Positions 18,138 to 27,396 are shown, counted from the first letter of the stretch. The stretch: DNA of 64,000 bases from Mucilaginibacter rubeus (GCF_003286415.2 NZ_CP043450.1:744001-808000); one strand, 5' to 3'. Numbers and translations: made by a program. The notes: a model not told the origin generated them from the letters alone.

Positions 18138-18590
18138 TCAATCGCAAAGCGGAGGACATGGCGATCCAAAATTAAAACCTCTTTCTTTTTCGGGATCAGA
18201 GTCAACCTGCTCTGAAAAATCACGCGCAATTGAACTACGGTCGGCAAAATCGTGTTCGTGTTCCGGAATTACATCACTATGGATGGTGTGGCTACCTTGC
18301 CGCACTGCCCGGGTAGCGTACATTAATAAACAGGTTTGGCCCTCAAAACGGTGTCCTGACTCGTAGGTGCCGAAGTACATGCGCAACCCATCGCCATTGG
18401 CCCGTTCTATTTCATCCAGCAGCTGGGTTATGTGGGCCTTCGAATACCAGATGCTTTTTGTATCTGGCTTACCTATAGCCTGGCTTAGCATTAGGTTTTT
18501 CTTTGATGCAAATTCATTTATCCGCCCGGTTGTAACATCATTGTCTACAAAAAAAGGAGGAAGAGGGATTAGGGTTTTTTGATTTTCCAT
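18138..18590 (-). CDS. Conserved-looking 150-residue hypothetical protein
   Basis: A soluble protein with no signal peptide. Visible features are an aromatic SIWYSKAHITQLLDEIE segment, then DGLRMYFGTYESG and GQTCLLMYATRAV, and a C-terminal CPPLCD. The pattern (a WYS helix, then a GxRxYF strand) resembles uncharacterised small proteins found in many Bacteroidota genomes, but no function is known to me. It is the first gene of the leftward signalling operon, 37 bases before the membrane protein, and faces the caspase operon across 164 bases. Confidence 0.65.
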   Translation of the reverse strand: MENQKTLIPLPPFFVDNDVTTGRINEFASKKNLMLSQAIGKPDTKSIWYSKAHITQLLDEIERANGDGLRMYFGTYESGHRFEGQTCLLMYATRAVRQGSHTIHSDVIPEHEHDFADRSSIARDFSEQVDSDPEKERGFNFGSPCPPLCD

Positions 18591-18754
18591 GATTTGAAAG
18601 TTGCTTTTGGTTTAATGATGCTAAGCTAAAAGCTTGCTCGCGCCTAAAAAAGTATCTGACTGATTTACAGGAAAAATCCCCTCCCTCTGTTTAGCAAGTG
18701 ACAAGGTATTTTTGATTTGCCTAAAGGGACCTGACCTAATTTAATAAATATGAT

Positions 18755-19699
18755 ATGAAAGGAGCATTGTTAGTTGGTATTAATGAATACCCCGGAAATT
18801 TAGCTCTACACGGCTGCGTTAATGACGCGGTTGCGCTTAGTAAAATGCTAAGCAGCAACGGCAATGGTTCGCGTAATTTTCATTGTGATATAAAAAAGAA
18901 TGTCGCAAGCCGAACTGAACTTCGTGTATTGATAAAAAAGCTTTTTGAATCGGATCTTGATACTGCACTATTTTATTTTTCGGGTCATGGCGCGCTAACC
19001 GAGCGGGGCGGAATGATCATCACCCCCGATTTCAGGCCGATGGATGAAGGAATTGGCATGGATGAATTGCTTGATGCTGCCAACAGGTCAAAAATAAAGC
19101 AAAAGATCATTATCCTTGACTGTTGTCATGCCGGAGCTTTAGGTATTCCCAATGTAGCAGGAAACGGACACGCCCTGCTTGCCGATGGCGTTACCATATT
19201 TGCGGCTGCAGGTAAAACGCAAAGCGCCATGGAACGCAACGGGCATGGCCTGTTTACATCTTTATTATTATCAGCGCTTGAGGGGGCTGCCGCCGATATT
19301 GCGGGTAATATTACAGCGGGCAGTATCTATGCTTACATTGACCGTTCTCTTGGTTTTCTTGAACAACGGCCTCATTTCAAAACTAATATCAGCCGTTTTC
19401 AATCGCTGCGCAATGTAGTACCGCGCGTAGAGATACAGGTATTGAAAAATATTACCGATTACTTCGATCTGCCCGACGCTTTATTTCAGTTGGATAAAAC
19501 TTACGAATTCACAAACAGAAAAGTGGCCGTTCCCGCTCATGTGGAGATATTGGGACACTTACAGCAAATGCGAAGCGTGGATCTGGTAGAACCTGTTGGA
19601 GAAGAGCACCTTTATTGGGCGGCACAGCGCAATAAAAGCTGCCGGCTCACAACCCTTGGAAAACACTACTGGAAATTGATAAAAGAAGACAAGTTATAG
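18755..19699 (+). CDS. Caspase-like protease (peptidase C14, metacaspase type)
   Basis: A 314-residue cytosolic cysteine protease, first gene of the rightward conflict-like operon. Residues 1-215 form the caspase fold: GALLVGINEYPG opens it, YFSGHGAL carries catalytic His78, and IIILDCCHAGALG carries catalytic Cys124. These are the usual metacaspase/orthocaspase signatures, so it should cut after basic residues. Residues 225-314 are a separate C-terminal region, perhaps helical with a small winged-helix-like end, that may link it to the other components. No signal peptide or membrane segment. The next gene begins 3 bases after its stop. Function in the operon is inferred to be an effector or an activating protease. 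Confidence 0.92.
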   Translation: MKGALLVGINEYPGNLALHGCVNDAVALSKMLSSNGNGSRNFHCDIKKNVASRTELRVLIKKLFESDLDTALFYFSGHGALTERGGMIITPDFRPMDEGIGMDELLDAANRSKIKQKIIILDCCHAGALGIPNVAGNGHALLADGVTIFAAAGKTQSAMERNGHGLFTSLLLSALEGAAADIAGNITAGSIYAYIDRSLGFLEQRPHFKTNISRFQSLRNVVPRVEIQVLKNITDYFDLPDALFQLDKTYEFTNRKVAVPAHVEILGHLQQMRSVDLVEPVGEEHLYWAAQRNKSCRLTTLGKHYWKLIKEDKL

Positions 19700-19702
19700 T
19701 CA

Positions 19703-21262
19703 ATGAACGAGCCAAAGAAATTGATGGGTTTTTTGCCCAATATGGATACCCCGGTGATTCATGCTTTCACTTCGGATAAGGAAGAGGTAATGGCCAATGA
19801 GCTTGTTACGCTAAGTTGGGATACAGAAAACGCCCGCGAGGTAAAATTGGATGACATAACACAGGATGGGAATTTATACACAACCACATTAACAAACACA
19901 CGCACTTTTAACCTCGTAGCATCCGGTATTTTCAGGAAAGCTCAGGCATCAAAACAAGTTAGATTATATATACCACAGATACTGTTGTTTGATTGTAAGC
20001 CTACACAAATCAGAGAGGGGGAGCCTGTTAGTATTGTTTTTCGGTTCAAATATGGCTTATCGTGGAAACTTATGGCAGAATATACCGGTCTGTTACTCGG
20101 CCAGCAGGAAGAAGTAGCTAAGGGTGCTGTGCAGGACGGATATGGCTGGACCGACCAAACTATTGAGCTAACGCTGAAGGATATTTGCAATCTGCGGCTA
20201 CAGGTAAGAAATGGTGCAGAAATATCGTCAGATAGGATCATGTTGGGTACACCGCCGGTGAAAGTAGCGCTTGATTCAAATAAAATAACTGCGGTACCAG
20301 GATCTTCAATTAACCTAACCTGGAGAACTGAAAATGCTACCGGGTTATGGTTAAACCCGGGCAACATCGACCTTAAGGGGTGCAACTCTTATAACCTGGT
20401 AGTTAGCGGTGATCACGACCTTCATCTTGAATTGATAGGCAAGGGCGATTTTGGCGGTCATGCCAGTGACACCAGGACTATTATGATAGCTAATATTAAC
20501 AAGTTCTATGTTTCTGATAATAATGACGGCGAAAACCCGGAGTTTTTTCTGAATTGGGATACTTCCCGCTTAAAGCAGTTACGGTTACTGCCCCAAAATA
20601 ATCCGGTTGATCATTTGGTTGAAAAATACCGTATGCCTGCCATTTCAGATACCGGCATATATACGTTAGTAGGCCTTACTGCCGAAAAAGATGAAATTAC
20701 TTCAAGCCTGACCATAAAAAGCTGCCATATTGAAAGCTTTGAGCTTGATACCGGAAAGGCTATGATAGGTACAACCGCCAAACTGAGGTGGAAAGCAAAT
20801 GCTGCAAGGCGCCTGCAACTTACCTTCTCCGATCAGCTACTCCCTGTAGATATTTCGCCGGTGATCACTGAGCATCATTTTGCAGTGACTAAGGATTGTG
20901 ATTATGTTACACTAACCGGTTGGGGGGATAACAATGTAATGTCCTTAACCGTTCCTGTGCCCCGTTTTATTGGGCCTGAAATAAAAACACTCACGCTTTC
21001 ATCTATCGATGTGCAGTTGGGGATACGCTGGGTTGAATCGCCGGCTATCCCCGGTTCGCAACTTGCCGGGCTTATCAGATCATTACGCAGCAACCACAGC
21101 TTACCTGCTCAGTATAACGGAGCATGGCGTTGGGTAATATTTCCGGTGGCTTCTATGTCTGCCGCATTCAGGCCAATCATGAACTGGCCGTTTCATGTTT
21201 TTACCAAAATCTTAAAAAATATAAACTATGCCCCACCCAGATCAAACACCCCCGAAGAATAG
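19703..21262 (+). CDS. Unknown protein with tandem Ig-like beta modules
   Basis: A 519-residue protein with no signal peptide. A motif of the form hydrophobic-x-Leu-x-Trp-x-x-x-x-Ala-x-x-hydrophobic-x-Leu recurs at about residues 35-49 (LVTLSWDTENAREVKL), 204-217 (NLTWRTENATGLWL), 282-295 (FLNWDTSRLKQLRL) and 360-373 (LRWKANAARRLQL), spaced by about 80-165 residues. This points to four or five Ig/FN3-like beta-sandwiches. The last 90 residues differ and include a hydrophobic aromatic stretch. It lies between the caspase and the DUF4407 gene, overlapping the latter by 35 bases. Cytosolic Ig repeats could act as a scaffold or a binding surface. No enzyme motif seen. Confidence 0.75.
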   Translation: MNEPKKLMGFLPNMDTPVIHAFTSDKEEVMANELVTLSWDTENAREVKLDDITQDGNLYTTTLTNTRTFNLVASGIFRKAQASKQVRLYIPQILLFDCKPTQIREGEPVSIVFRFKYGLSWKLMAEYTGLLLGQQEEVAKGAVQDGYGWTDQTIELTLKDICNLRLQVRNGAEISSDRIMLGTPPVKVALDSNKITAVPGSSINLTWRTENATGLWLNPGNIDLKGCNSYNLVVSGDHDLHLELIGKGDFGGHASDTRTIMIANINKFYVSDNNDGENPEFFLNWDTSRLKQLRLLPQNNPVDHLVEKYRMPAISDTGIYTLVGLTAEKDEITSSLTIKSCHIESFELDTGKAMIGTTAKLRWKANAARRLQLTFSDQLLPVDISPVITEHHFAVTKDCDYVTLTGWGDNNVMSLTVPVPRFIGPEIKTLTLSSIDVQLGIRWVESPAIPGSQLAGLIRSLRSNHSLPAQYNGAWRWVIFPVASMSAAFRPIMNWPFHVFTKILKNINYAPPRSNTPEE

Positions 21263-22601
21263 GTTTATTCATTTCCGAAAGAAGTATTTTCCGTTTTTGT
21301 GGTTTATTGCCGCAGCCGACGAAGGATTGCTGTTGCATTGTCCGATACCCGAGCAGGATAAGCAGGCCGGTATAGGTGTAGCCATATTATGTACCTCTAT
21401 AGCCGCATGCATTTCATCGTATTACGCCATTCATTCTTTATTTGGCACATGGACAACCGCACTGCCGCTGGCACTTTTCTGGGGGCTCATTATCCTTAAC
21501 CTTGACCGGTTTATGGTAGTAAGCATGCGTAAAACCCGCGAAAATAACTGGCTGCAGAACATTTGGGTGGTTTCGCCACGTATCGTACTTGCCCTTTTTA
21601 TTGCAGTGCTTATCAGCAAACCACTTGAGGTAAGGATCTTCCTGAACCAGATAGAGGCGGCAACTACAGCCCACAATGAAATACTGCAGAACAAAGCTTT
21701 AATTGACAGAAGCCAACTGGTGGACAAAGTAAAAGGAGAAGCAAAAGATTCAAATACGGCTCTGGAAAACGCGATCAGGGAAAGCAGAAACCGATACCTT
21801 GATCCTGTGTATACCGATTTGGATAAATCATATAAAGAAAGTTTAGCCCAAGCCGAAGGACTTCGTCAACAGAAGATCAGGTTACAGAGCCGGTTGAGTA
21901 TCACGCCCGAGGAAGCCCCCGGCAGGCCGGGGCTGGAAGCGGCAATTGGTCGTGTTAGAAGGACGCTTGAAAATCAGAATAACAACAGCCGGTCGCTTAA
22001 ACAGCAAAGGGATGACAGGGGTGCGGAGTACGATAAGAAACAATCAATTATTGTTAACCGGCTACAGGAAAATAATATAAGATTACTTGGCACGGCACAA
22101 AGTCAGGAAGATAGCTTAAATCATAAGAAAAACATATTGGCCCAAAAAGTTGATATAGCGAGTAAAGATATCCTCGGGCAGCTTAGCGTTCTTGACGACC
22201 TTAAAGAACATAATCCGGGTATGGCTGCGGCCAATCTGCTAATTACTACCCTCTTTTTCCTGCTTGAACTGGCCCCTGTATTGGTTAAGATGGGCTCGCA
22301 CCGGGGTAAATATGATACACTGCTCAGCATACTTGAACAGCAGGCGCTTGATGAGGAAGAAGCCGCGATAGAAGAATCGAGGCAGGGAAAAATTGTGAGG
22401 GCAAATGCGGCGGTACGGAATACCGGCAAAGCAGCAGAACTGGATTCGGAGCTAAAAGAACAGGTGAAGGGTGAAATACTTACCGCACAGGCGGCGCTTG
22501 CGAAAAAGATAGTAGTAGCCTGGCAGCAACAGGAAGAGGAGGCATTGAAAAGAAACCCATCCGGCTATCTGGAACATAAAATAACCACTGCAGATAATTG
22601 A
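21228..22601 (+). CDS. DUF4407-type membrane and coiled-coil protein
   Basis: A 457-residue protein. The N-terminal part (FLWFIAAADEGLLLHCP, three membrane segments at about 47-67, 75-95 and 112-131, with LDRFMVVSM after the second) matches DUF4407 proteins. Residues 145-330 are a long charged coiled coil, a fourth membrane segment lies at about 336-353 (ANLLITTLFFLLELAPVLV), and the tail is again helical and charged. The ATG at 21228 overlaps the preceding gene by 35 bases. DUF4407 has no established function; its shape suits a membrane-anchored oligomer. In this operon it may carry the signal to, or act at, the inner membrane. Confidence 0.85.
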   Translation: MPHPDQTPPKNRFIHFRKKYFPFLWFIAAADEGLLLHCPIPEQDKQAGIGVAILCTSIAACISSYYAIHSLFGTWTTALPLALFWGLIILNLDRFMVVSMRKTRENNWLQNIWVVSPRIVLALFIAVLISKPLEVRIFLNQIEAATTAHNEILQNKALIDRSQLVDKVKGEAKDSNTALENAIRESRNRYLDPVYTDLDKSYKESLAQAEGLRQQKIRLQSRLSITPEEAPGRPGLEAAIGRVRRTLENQNNNSRSLKQQRDDRGAEYDKKQSIIVNRLQENNIRLLGTAQSQEDSLNHKKNILAQKVDIASKDILGQLSVLDDLKEHNPGMAAANLLITTLFFLLELAPVLVKMGSHRGKYDTLLSILEQQALDEEEAAIEESRQGKIVRANAAVRNTGKAAELDSELKEQVKGEILTAQAALAKKIVVAWQQQEEEALKRNPSGYLEHKITTADN

Positions 22602-22609
22602 ATATCACA

Positions 22610-24598
22610 ATGGAACAGGATCAAGAAAAAACACCCGTGACCGAAAAAACGTTAGAAAAAGAGGAAACGCCGGCATCTGCACAAAAGGTAGCAGGTTTAC
22701 AGTCAAATTCTGAGACACCGGTTAGCAATGCGCCAATAAACACCAATGAAGTAGCAAGCGCAACAGGAAATACCGATGATAAAAGCAAGGAAGTAAGTAA
22801 AGAGAGCCCGGCTGGTAAAGTAACTGCAAGCAATGGGGAAATTGTTAGTAAAGAAACTTCGAGTAATTCTGAAAGCAGGAAGTTGCGGTCAAATGCTGTT
22901 CCTCTTTGGGAGAAACTTAACTCTGCATGTCATGATATCGAAGTTGATGAGCACAGCAATTATTATTGGCCGGAAGAAAGGACCCATACCAATAATATCA
23001 TCAGGCAGTTAAAGGAAAAACGGATCCTGTTTATTCGGTCCTTCACCGAAAACTGGTCGTTTAGGGCCTTACAACGCCTGGCTACGGTGATGCATGCCGA
23101 AAACGAGGGAGGTAACCTCATCATCCGCATCAATACCGGCGAAGACCTTGACTTTGGTTTTTGGATCAATGAACGGCCATTGCCATATCCTGTGGTTATT
23201 ATTATGCCTGTTCACCGGTATGATTTTTTTCAAAAGTTTACGCAAAACGCGCAGTATGTAATGAATACTCAATTACCCGAATTGAGGCGGCTAAACCTGC
23301 ATATTGTATGCCAGATCCAAACCACAACGACCGTGTCTGAAAGATTTCCGGGCGGCGATCATTGGATGAAACAAACCTATGCTTTTTGGGATATACCGGT
23401 GGTAAAACTTGAGCTAACCAGCAAGTTTGGTGTACGGGGGCAGGCAACTTTTGAACAAATACAGGATAAAATAGAAAAATACGGCGAACACGCTGTTGGG
23501 TGGGAGCTGGTAAAACGTTCATACGCAAATCCTGAAGATGTAAAAGAGCAGCTTGATAAACATATAGAGGAGTCGGCGCAGGAAATACGGCAAAGGAAAG
23601 AAGCCCTGATAAATATACTTGACGGAACAGACTTTACCCCTAAACTTCTTGTTTTTTGCGCTTCGTTTTTTAGCGGTTTGCATTACAGGGATTTTACTGA
23701 ACTGGTTACCCAGTTGTTAAAATATGAACAAGTCAATCAGCAATATATAGCTACAGACCAGGCTGTTACTGCCGAACCTAAATTAACCTTAGGCCAGTTG
23801 TGGGAAAAAAATGCCGACCAATACCTTCCAGCCTGTTCAATAAAAACGGTGTGGAAGGATGGCAACCACCAGGTAGAATTTGCTTTTCGGGGATTGGCAG
23901 ATATCATGTCAGCCTATATCACAAACGAACGGTATCCCTTTTTTTACCGGGTTTACCGCAACTTCGAAAATGCCAAGTTAATTACAAATCTTAACCTGAG
24001 TAAGGATCTGGAAAAGTCGCTGATCAATTTATTTGCCAAGGCCGCCCGTATGGACACACAAAACTATAGCGCCGAATGGCTGAAAAATGAAGTGTGCACT
24101 TTGTGGGAGGAATATTCAAAAGAAATGCCCGAGCAGATAGATAGCTATGAAGACCTGTTTAGCTATTTATATGATAAGAAATTTTTCGGAGAAATGTTAC
24201 TTAAGCGGGTACCGCTCATTATTAACGGACTGCTTACGGAGAATGATGCGGACTACCGTGAAATTATCAAAGAGTTTTTCCGGTTATTGTTAAATGAACC
24301 CCATGCGCGCAGGATAGCAATAATTATAGCCTCCGATCTGTATAAGAAATTTAAGGGGACAGATACCTTTTCTACTGAGGACCTGATGGATTATTTCAGG
24401 AAGACACTGGAAGGTAATAATTCATGGGACGACCGCTTTTTTGCATATGATGCTCTTCGTGATTGTATGGAGGCCGAGGCTATGCGCCAGCAATCAGCTT
24501 TCAGCGATATTTTGGGATGCATAAAGGTACAGGTACCTATGAGCTGTGGGACAAAATGGACGGAGATGAGTTTCCACAAACCTTTGTGGCATTGGTAG
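22610..24598 (+). CDS. Large unknown protein, NTPase-like fold without P-loop; probably frameshifted
   Basis: A 662-residue unknown protein. The ATG at 22610 is preferred to a TTG four codons earlier. Residues 1-95 are low-complexity, rich in Glu, Ser and Thr. From 135 to 275 short strands (RILFIRSF, NLIIRINTG, YPVVIIMP, LHIVCQI, IPVVKLELTSKFG) follow each other as in P-loop ATPases, but no Walker A is present. The rest is helical. The last 25 residues appear to be out of frame: adding one T to the run at 24510-24513 would join this gene to the next one into a single protein of about 837 residues. Function unknown. Confidence 0.65.
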   Translation: MEQDQEKTPVTEKTLEKEETPASAQKVAGLQSNSETPVSNAPINTNEVASATGNTDDKSKEVSKESPAGKVTASNGEIVSKETSSNSESRKLRSNAVPLWEKLNSACHDIEVDEHSNYYWPEERTHTNNIIRQLKEKRILFIRSFTENWSFRALQRLATVMHAENEGGNLIIRINTGEDLDFGFWINERPLPYPVVIIMPVHRYDFFQKFTQNAQYVMNTQLPELRRLNLHIVCQIQTTTTVSERFPGGDHWMKQTYAFWDIPVVKLELTSKFGVRGQATFEQIQDKIEKYGEHAVGWELVKRSYANPEDVKEQLDKHIEESAQEIRQRKEALINILDGTDFTPKLLVFCASFFSGLHYRDFTELVTQLLKYEQVNQQYIATDQAVTAEPKLTLGQLWEKNADQYLPACSIKTVWKDGNHQVEFAFRGLADIMSAYITNERYPFFYRVYRNFENAKLITNLNLSKDLEKSLINLFAKAARMDTQNYSAEWLKNEVCTLWEEYSKEMPEQIDSYEDLFSYLYDKKFFGEMLLKRVPLIINGLLTENDADYREIIKEFFRLLLNEPHARRIAIIIASDLYKKFKGTDTFSTEDLMDYFRKTLEGNNSWDDRFFAYDALRDCMEAEAMRQQSAFSDILGCIKVQVPMSCGTKWTEMSFHKPLWHW

Positions 24599-25122
24599 CA
24601 CAGCTACTCAGCGAAAACTCTTTGAAAAACCTGGGTCTTATCATGGAAAACCAGTACAACAGAGAGCAGTTTGAAAACCGCGTATTATTGCTGGAAGGAT
24701 TGGAGACAGACGAGATCTTAGTAGTTTCGGCGCGTTTTTATGAACCTAATAATACGGCTATATCATTATTGGCAGATGCCCTCGAAACCTGGTTCTATTT
24801 ACTTACAAAAAATACCGGGGCAGATATTCAGCCGGAAATGCCATTCATGCCTGTTTGGACAGCCTATGTAAGGCTTCTGACCCAATCATCCCAACTAAAA
24901 ACACTACGAAAAATTAGAAGCTTTTGGCAGATAAAAACCGGTTATTATACACTGGTGATCCAGGATATAAGCAGCCGGATTACTAAGAAGGATAATAAAT
25001 TATCGGCTTATCTGCAGTCGCTCAAAAAGCGGCGTACAAGTTTGCGCATGCTGTTACGGCATTTGCAAAGTGACCCTGTATTTCAATTACCCCCAACTGA
25101 TTTCAAAACCTTAAATCAATAA
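24517..25122 (+). CDS. Probable C-terminal part of the preceding unknown protein
   Basis: A 201-residue open frame beginning at ATG 24517, overlapping the previous gene by 82 bases. Its predicted helical, soluble sequence (ELWDKMDGDEFPQTF onward) reads as a natural continuation of the preceding protein once the frame is shifted at the T run 24510-24513; the junction would then read SDIFGMHKGTG. Either a one-base deletion (or sequencing error) split a gene of about 837 codons, or the two halves are separately translated. No ATG with a convincing ribosome binding site precedes it. It ends 5 bases before the SPFH-repeat gene. Confidence 0.6.
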   Translation: MHKGTGTYELWDKMDGDEFPQTFVALVAQLLSENSLKNLGLIMENQYNREQFENRVLLLEGLETDEILVVSARFYEPNNTAISLLADALETWFYLLTKNTGADIQPEMPFMPVWTAYVRLLTQSSQLKTLRKIRSFWQIKTGYYTLVIQDISSRITKKDNKLSAYLQSLKKRRTSLRMLLRHLQSDPVFQLPPTDFKTLNQ

Positions 25123-25127
25123 ACAAC

Positions 25128-27374
25128 ATGGAAATTAAAAGCAAAAATGAGATAAAAGATCTTGACAATATTATCAGCAAACAAAATGCATTGGCCGGTG
25201 AAAAACGACCAGACATTATTGACCAGGTAATTGTTAAGTATGATTCGAAATTGGGCAAAGCAGAAACGCTGCAGGAAAAACGCCCCTCATGGAGCAATCT
25301 TTTTGGTCTGTTTAAATCAAACAGCAACGCAGACTATTATCTTATCGACACAGACGCGAAGGTGAGTTTTAAATTGCAGTATGAGGTTAGCACACCTGAA
25401 TATGGCTTATTGGTATTTAATATTGCTTTTACTATCAGCGCAATTCCGAATGCCGAAACCAAACTTGTAGAAACGCTTGCGCGGCGTAAAACCCCTACAA
25501 CCATATTGCAGGAAAAGCTGTCTGTTTGGATAGAGGGGTTAATAGCCAGCCAGGTAACAAATGTATTTCAGCGTTTTGACAGCTTTGCAGCAACCCTTAA
25601 AAGTACGCTTATTCAGCAGGGTAGTGCCATAGGCCTGAAATTCGACCTGAAAGTAAGTGGTGCCGAAGAGGATCAGCCTCTGCCCGGAAGCTTTTCTACC
25701 GATTGGTTAGATGTACCTGTGCAGCCAAAGGATTATAATGACCTTATGAAACTGCAAATAAATGTCACCATGGCCCCTGATCCTGCGGCGCCGGCCACAT
25801 TGGTGAAACTGGGTTACAAAAAGAAAGATACGTTTAACAGTTTACTAAAGCAGTGGCTGCAGGCTTTTGTTCGTGAAAGTTATAGTTATAATGACCTTAA
25901 TGCCAACCTGCATTCAAGGTTTAGAAACTCACTGATGGCTTACTGGAATGAACAATTCAGTAAGCAAAATCTTGGTTGGACCGCAGTTGAACTGGTGCTT
26001 AAAAGCCTGGAGGTTTTGCCCGCCGAGTTTAAGTTTGAAAAGATGGAGATTGAGGTTGACTTGCGTAACGTACGAGTGCCGTTGCGTAATACCGTTATCC
26101 TTAACCTGGAAAATGCCGAGAAGTTTAAAAACCGGCGTATCACTGATCTGGAAAGATGGATCCGTGAAAAATTGCAGCAGATAGCTCAAAATATGCTTTC
26201 GCATGTTTCGTATGCGGAGCTGGTTTCCAATATCAATGTTTATGGCGATAGTATTAAAAGTGATTTAAATGCGGTTGCCCGTGAAATAGGCTATAAGGTG
26301 GAGTACTTACTTACGGCCGAACTGGTAGATCATGCCCGATTGAATTTTAATTTTCAGTTTGATAAAAATGAACAGGCTTATCAAACAAGTTTGAATGAAA
26401 ATGTAAGGCTCAATGTTCTCATTAGCGGAAAGATAAGCAGCCTGAACCATCCTACCTGGAAAAGCACGCTAACACCTGATACCGATTTTGCTAAAGAAAT
26501 GAAAAAGGTATTGATTCCGGAAGTAAGGAAGGAATTGTTGAATACGCAGGCCGACGATTTTTATACCCGGTTTACCGATAAGGTTGGTCCTGCGCTTGAA
26601 GCCAGGATTCGCGCAAAACTGGTTTCTGAATTTAACGTCGACCCCGAAGTTGATATCCTGCCGCAGATGGAAGAGTCAGATATTATTGACCTGATAAACC
26701 AGCTGCAAACAGGCCTGCAAGAAGTTCCTGTCGATTGTTTTAATGGCGCTGCTAATTATAAGGTAACTTTTAGTGTCACAGCTGTCGATCCTTTGAAGTG
26801 GTCGTTGTTTGCAAACAGGAATTACTCGGATGCCGAGCAGGTAAAAGCCGCTGTAGGCGAAAGGATACGGATCCATACAGAAAACCTGATACGGTTACAC
26901 GTGAAAGATGTAGCGCTTTTGTCAGATGCACGCATGTATGAGCTTGTTAGCAGGTTTGCTGCTGATACAGACCAAACCGTAAGAGACAAATTGGGGCTCA
27001 TCATTGATATCATAGATGTTGAACAGTTGAGCAATAAGGTGGGGGAAACTTTTAGCAGAACAACTTTAAGCCATATTATCGAAAAGATTGAGCAGTTACA
27101 AGAGGCGATAAGGCGGACTGACAGAAAAATTATCGAGGCGATAATTTCAGATGATGATGAAAATTCATATGAGGTAAAACTACTCGAGAAAAAGAAAGAG
27201 CAGCTAACCAAATTACTAAAAGACGAAAATTTATCGGCCTTTATGCTTTCAAATAACTCTGGCGGAGAAAAATTTGACAAGATGCTTGACAATAAAAGCA
27301 ATAATATTTCAAGCCAAATATCAGCAACAGATACAGCACCAACAGACGAAACAGAAGATGTTGAAAAAATATAA
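25128..27374 (+). CDS. Multi-SPFH (band-7-like) repeat protein
   Basis: A 748-residue soluble protein with no signal peptide or membrane segment. A unit of a beta hairpin, then a long helix, then a second helix and a closing strand recurs about five times, near residues 78-178, 208-300, 305-400, 425-510 and 540-635. Each unit ends like the SPFH pattern of helix-GI/GY/GL-hydrophobic strand, for example SAIGLKFDLKVSG, REIGYKVEYLLTAEL and DKLGLIIDIIDVEQL. Stomatin/prohibitin proteins normally have one such domain. The C-terminus is a charged coiled coil (about 650-710). It probably assembles into a large ring or scaffold beside the DUF4407 protein. The repeat reading is by eye and needs structure prediction. 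Confidence 0.6.
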   Translation: MEIKSKNEIKDLDNIISKQNALAGEKRPDIIDQVIVKYDSKLGKAETLQEKRPSWSNLFGLFKSNSNADYYLIDTDAKVSFKLQYEVSTPEYGLLVFNIAFTISAIPNAETKLVETLARRKTPTTILQEKLSVWIEGLIASQVTNVFQRFDSFAATLKSTLIQQGSAIGLKFDLKVSGAEEDQPLPGSFSTDWLDVPVQPKDYNDLMKLQINVTMAPDPAAPATLVKLGYKKKDTFNSLLKQWLQAFVRESYSYNDLNANLHSRFRNSLMAYWNEQFSKQNLGWTAVELVLKSLEVLPAEFKFEKMEIEVDLRNVRVPLRNTVILNLENAEKFKNRRITDLERWIREKLQQIAQNMLSHVSYAELVSNINVYGDSIKSDLNAVAREIGYKVEYLLTAELVDHARLNFNFQFDKNEQAYQTSLNENVRLNVLISGKISSLNHPTWKSTLTPDTDFAKEMKKVLIPEVRKELLNTQADDFYTRFTDKVGPALEARIRAKLVSEFNVDPEVDILPQMEESDIIDLINQLQTGLQEVPVDCFNGAANYKVTFSVTAVDPLKWSLFANRNYSDAEQVKAAVGERIRIHTENLIRLHVKDVALLSDARMYELVSRFAADTDQTVRDKLGLIIDIIDVEQLSNKVGETFSRTTLSHIIEKIEQLQEAIRRTDRKIIEAIISDDDENSYEVKLLEKKKEQLTKLLKDENLSAFMLSNNSGGEKFDKMLDNKSNNISSQISATDTAPTDETEDVEKI

Positions 27375-27396
27375 AGCAGAGCAGTTATAAAAAGCC

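Noticed and set aside
24500..24530. Programmed -1 ribosomal frameshift at the T run
   Set aside because: The codons in frame (GAT ATT TTG) do not form a slippery heptamer of the usual kind and no clear downstream pseudoknot was seen; an indel explains the frames more simply.
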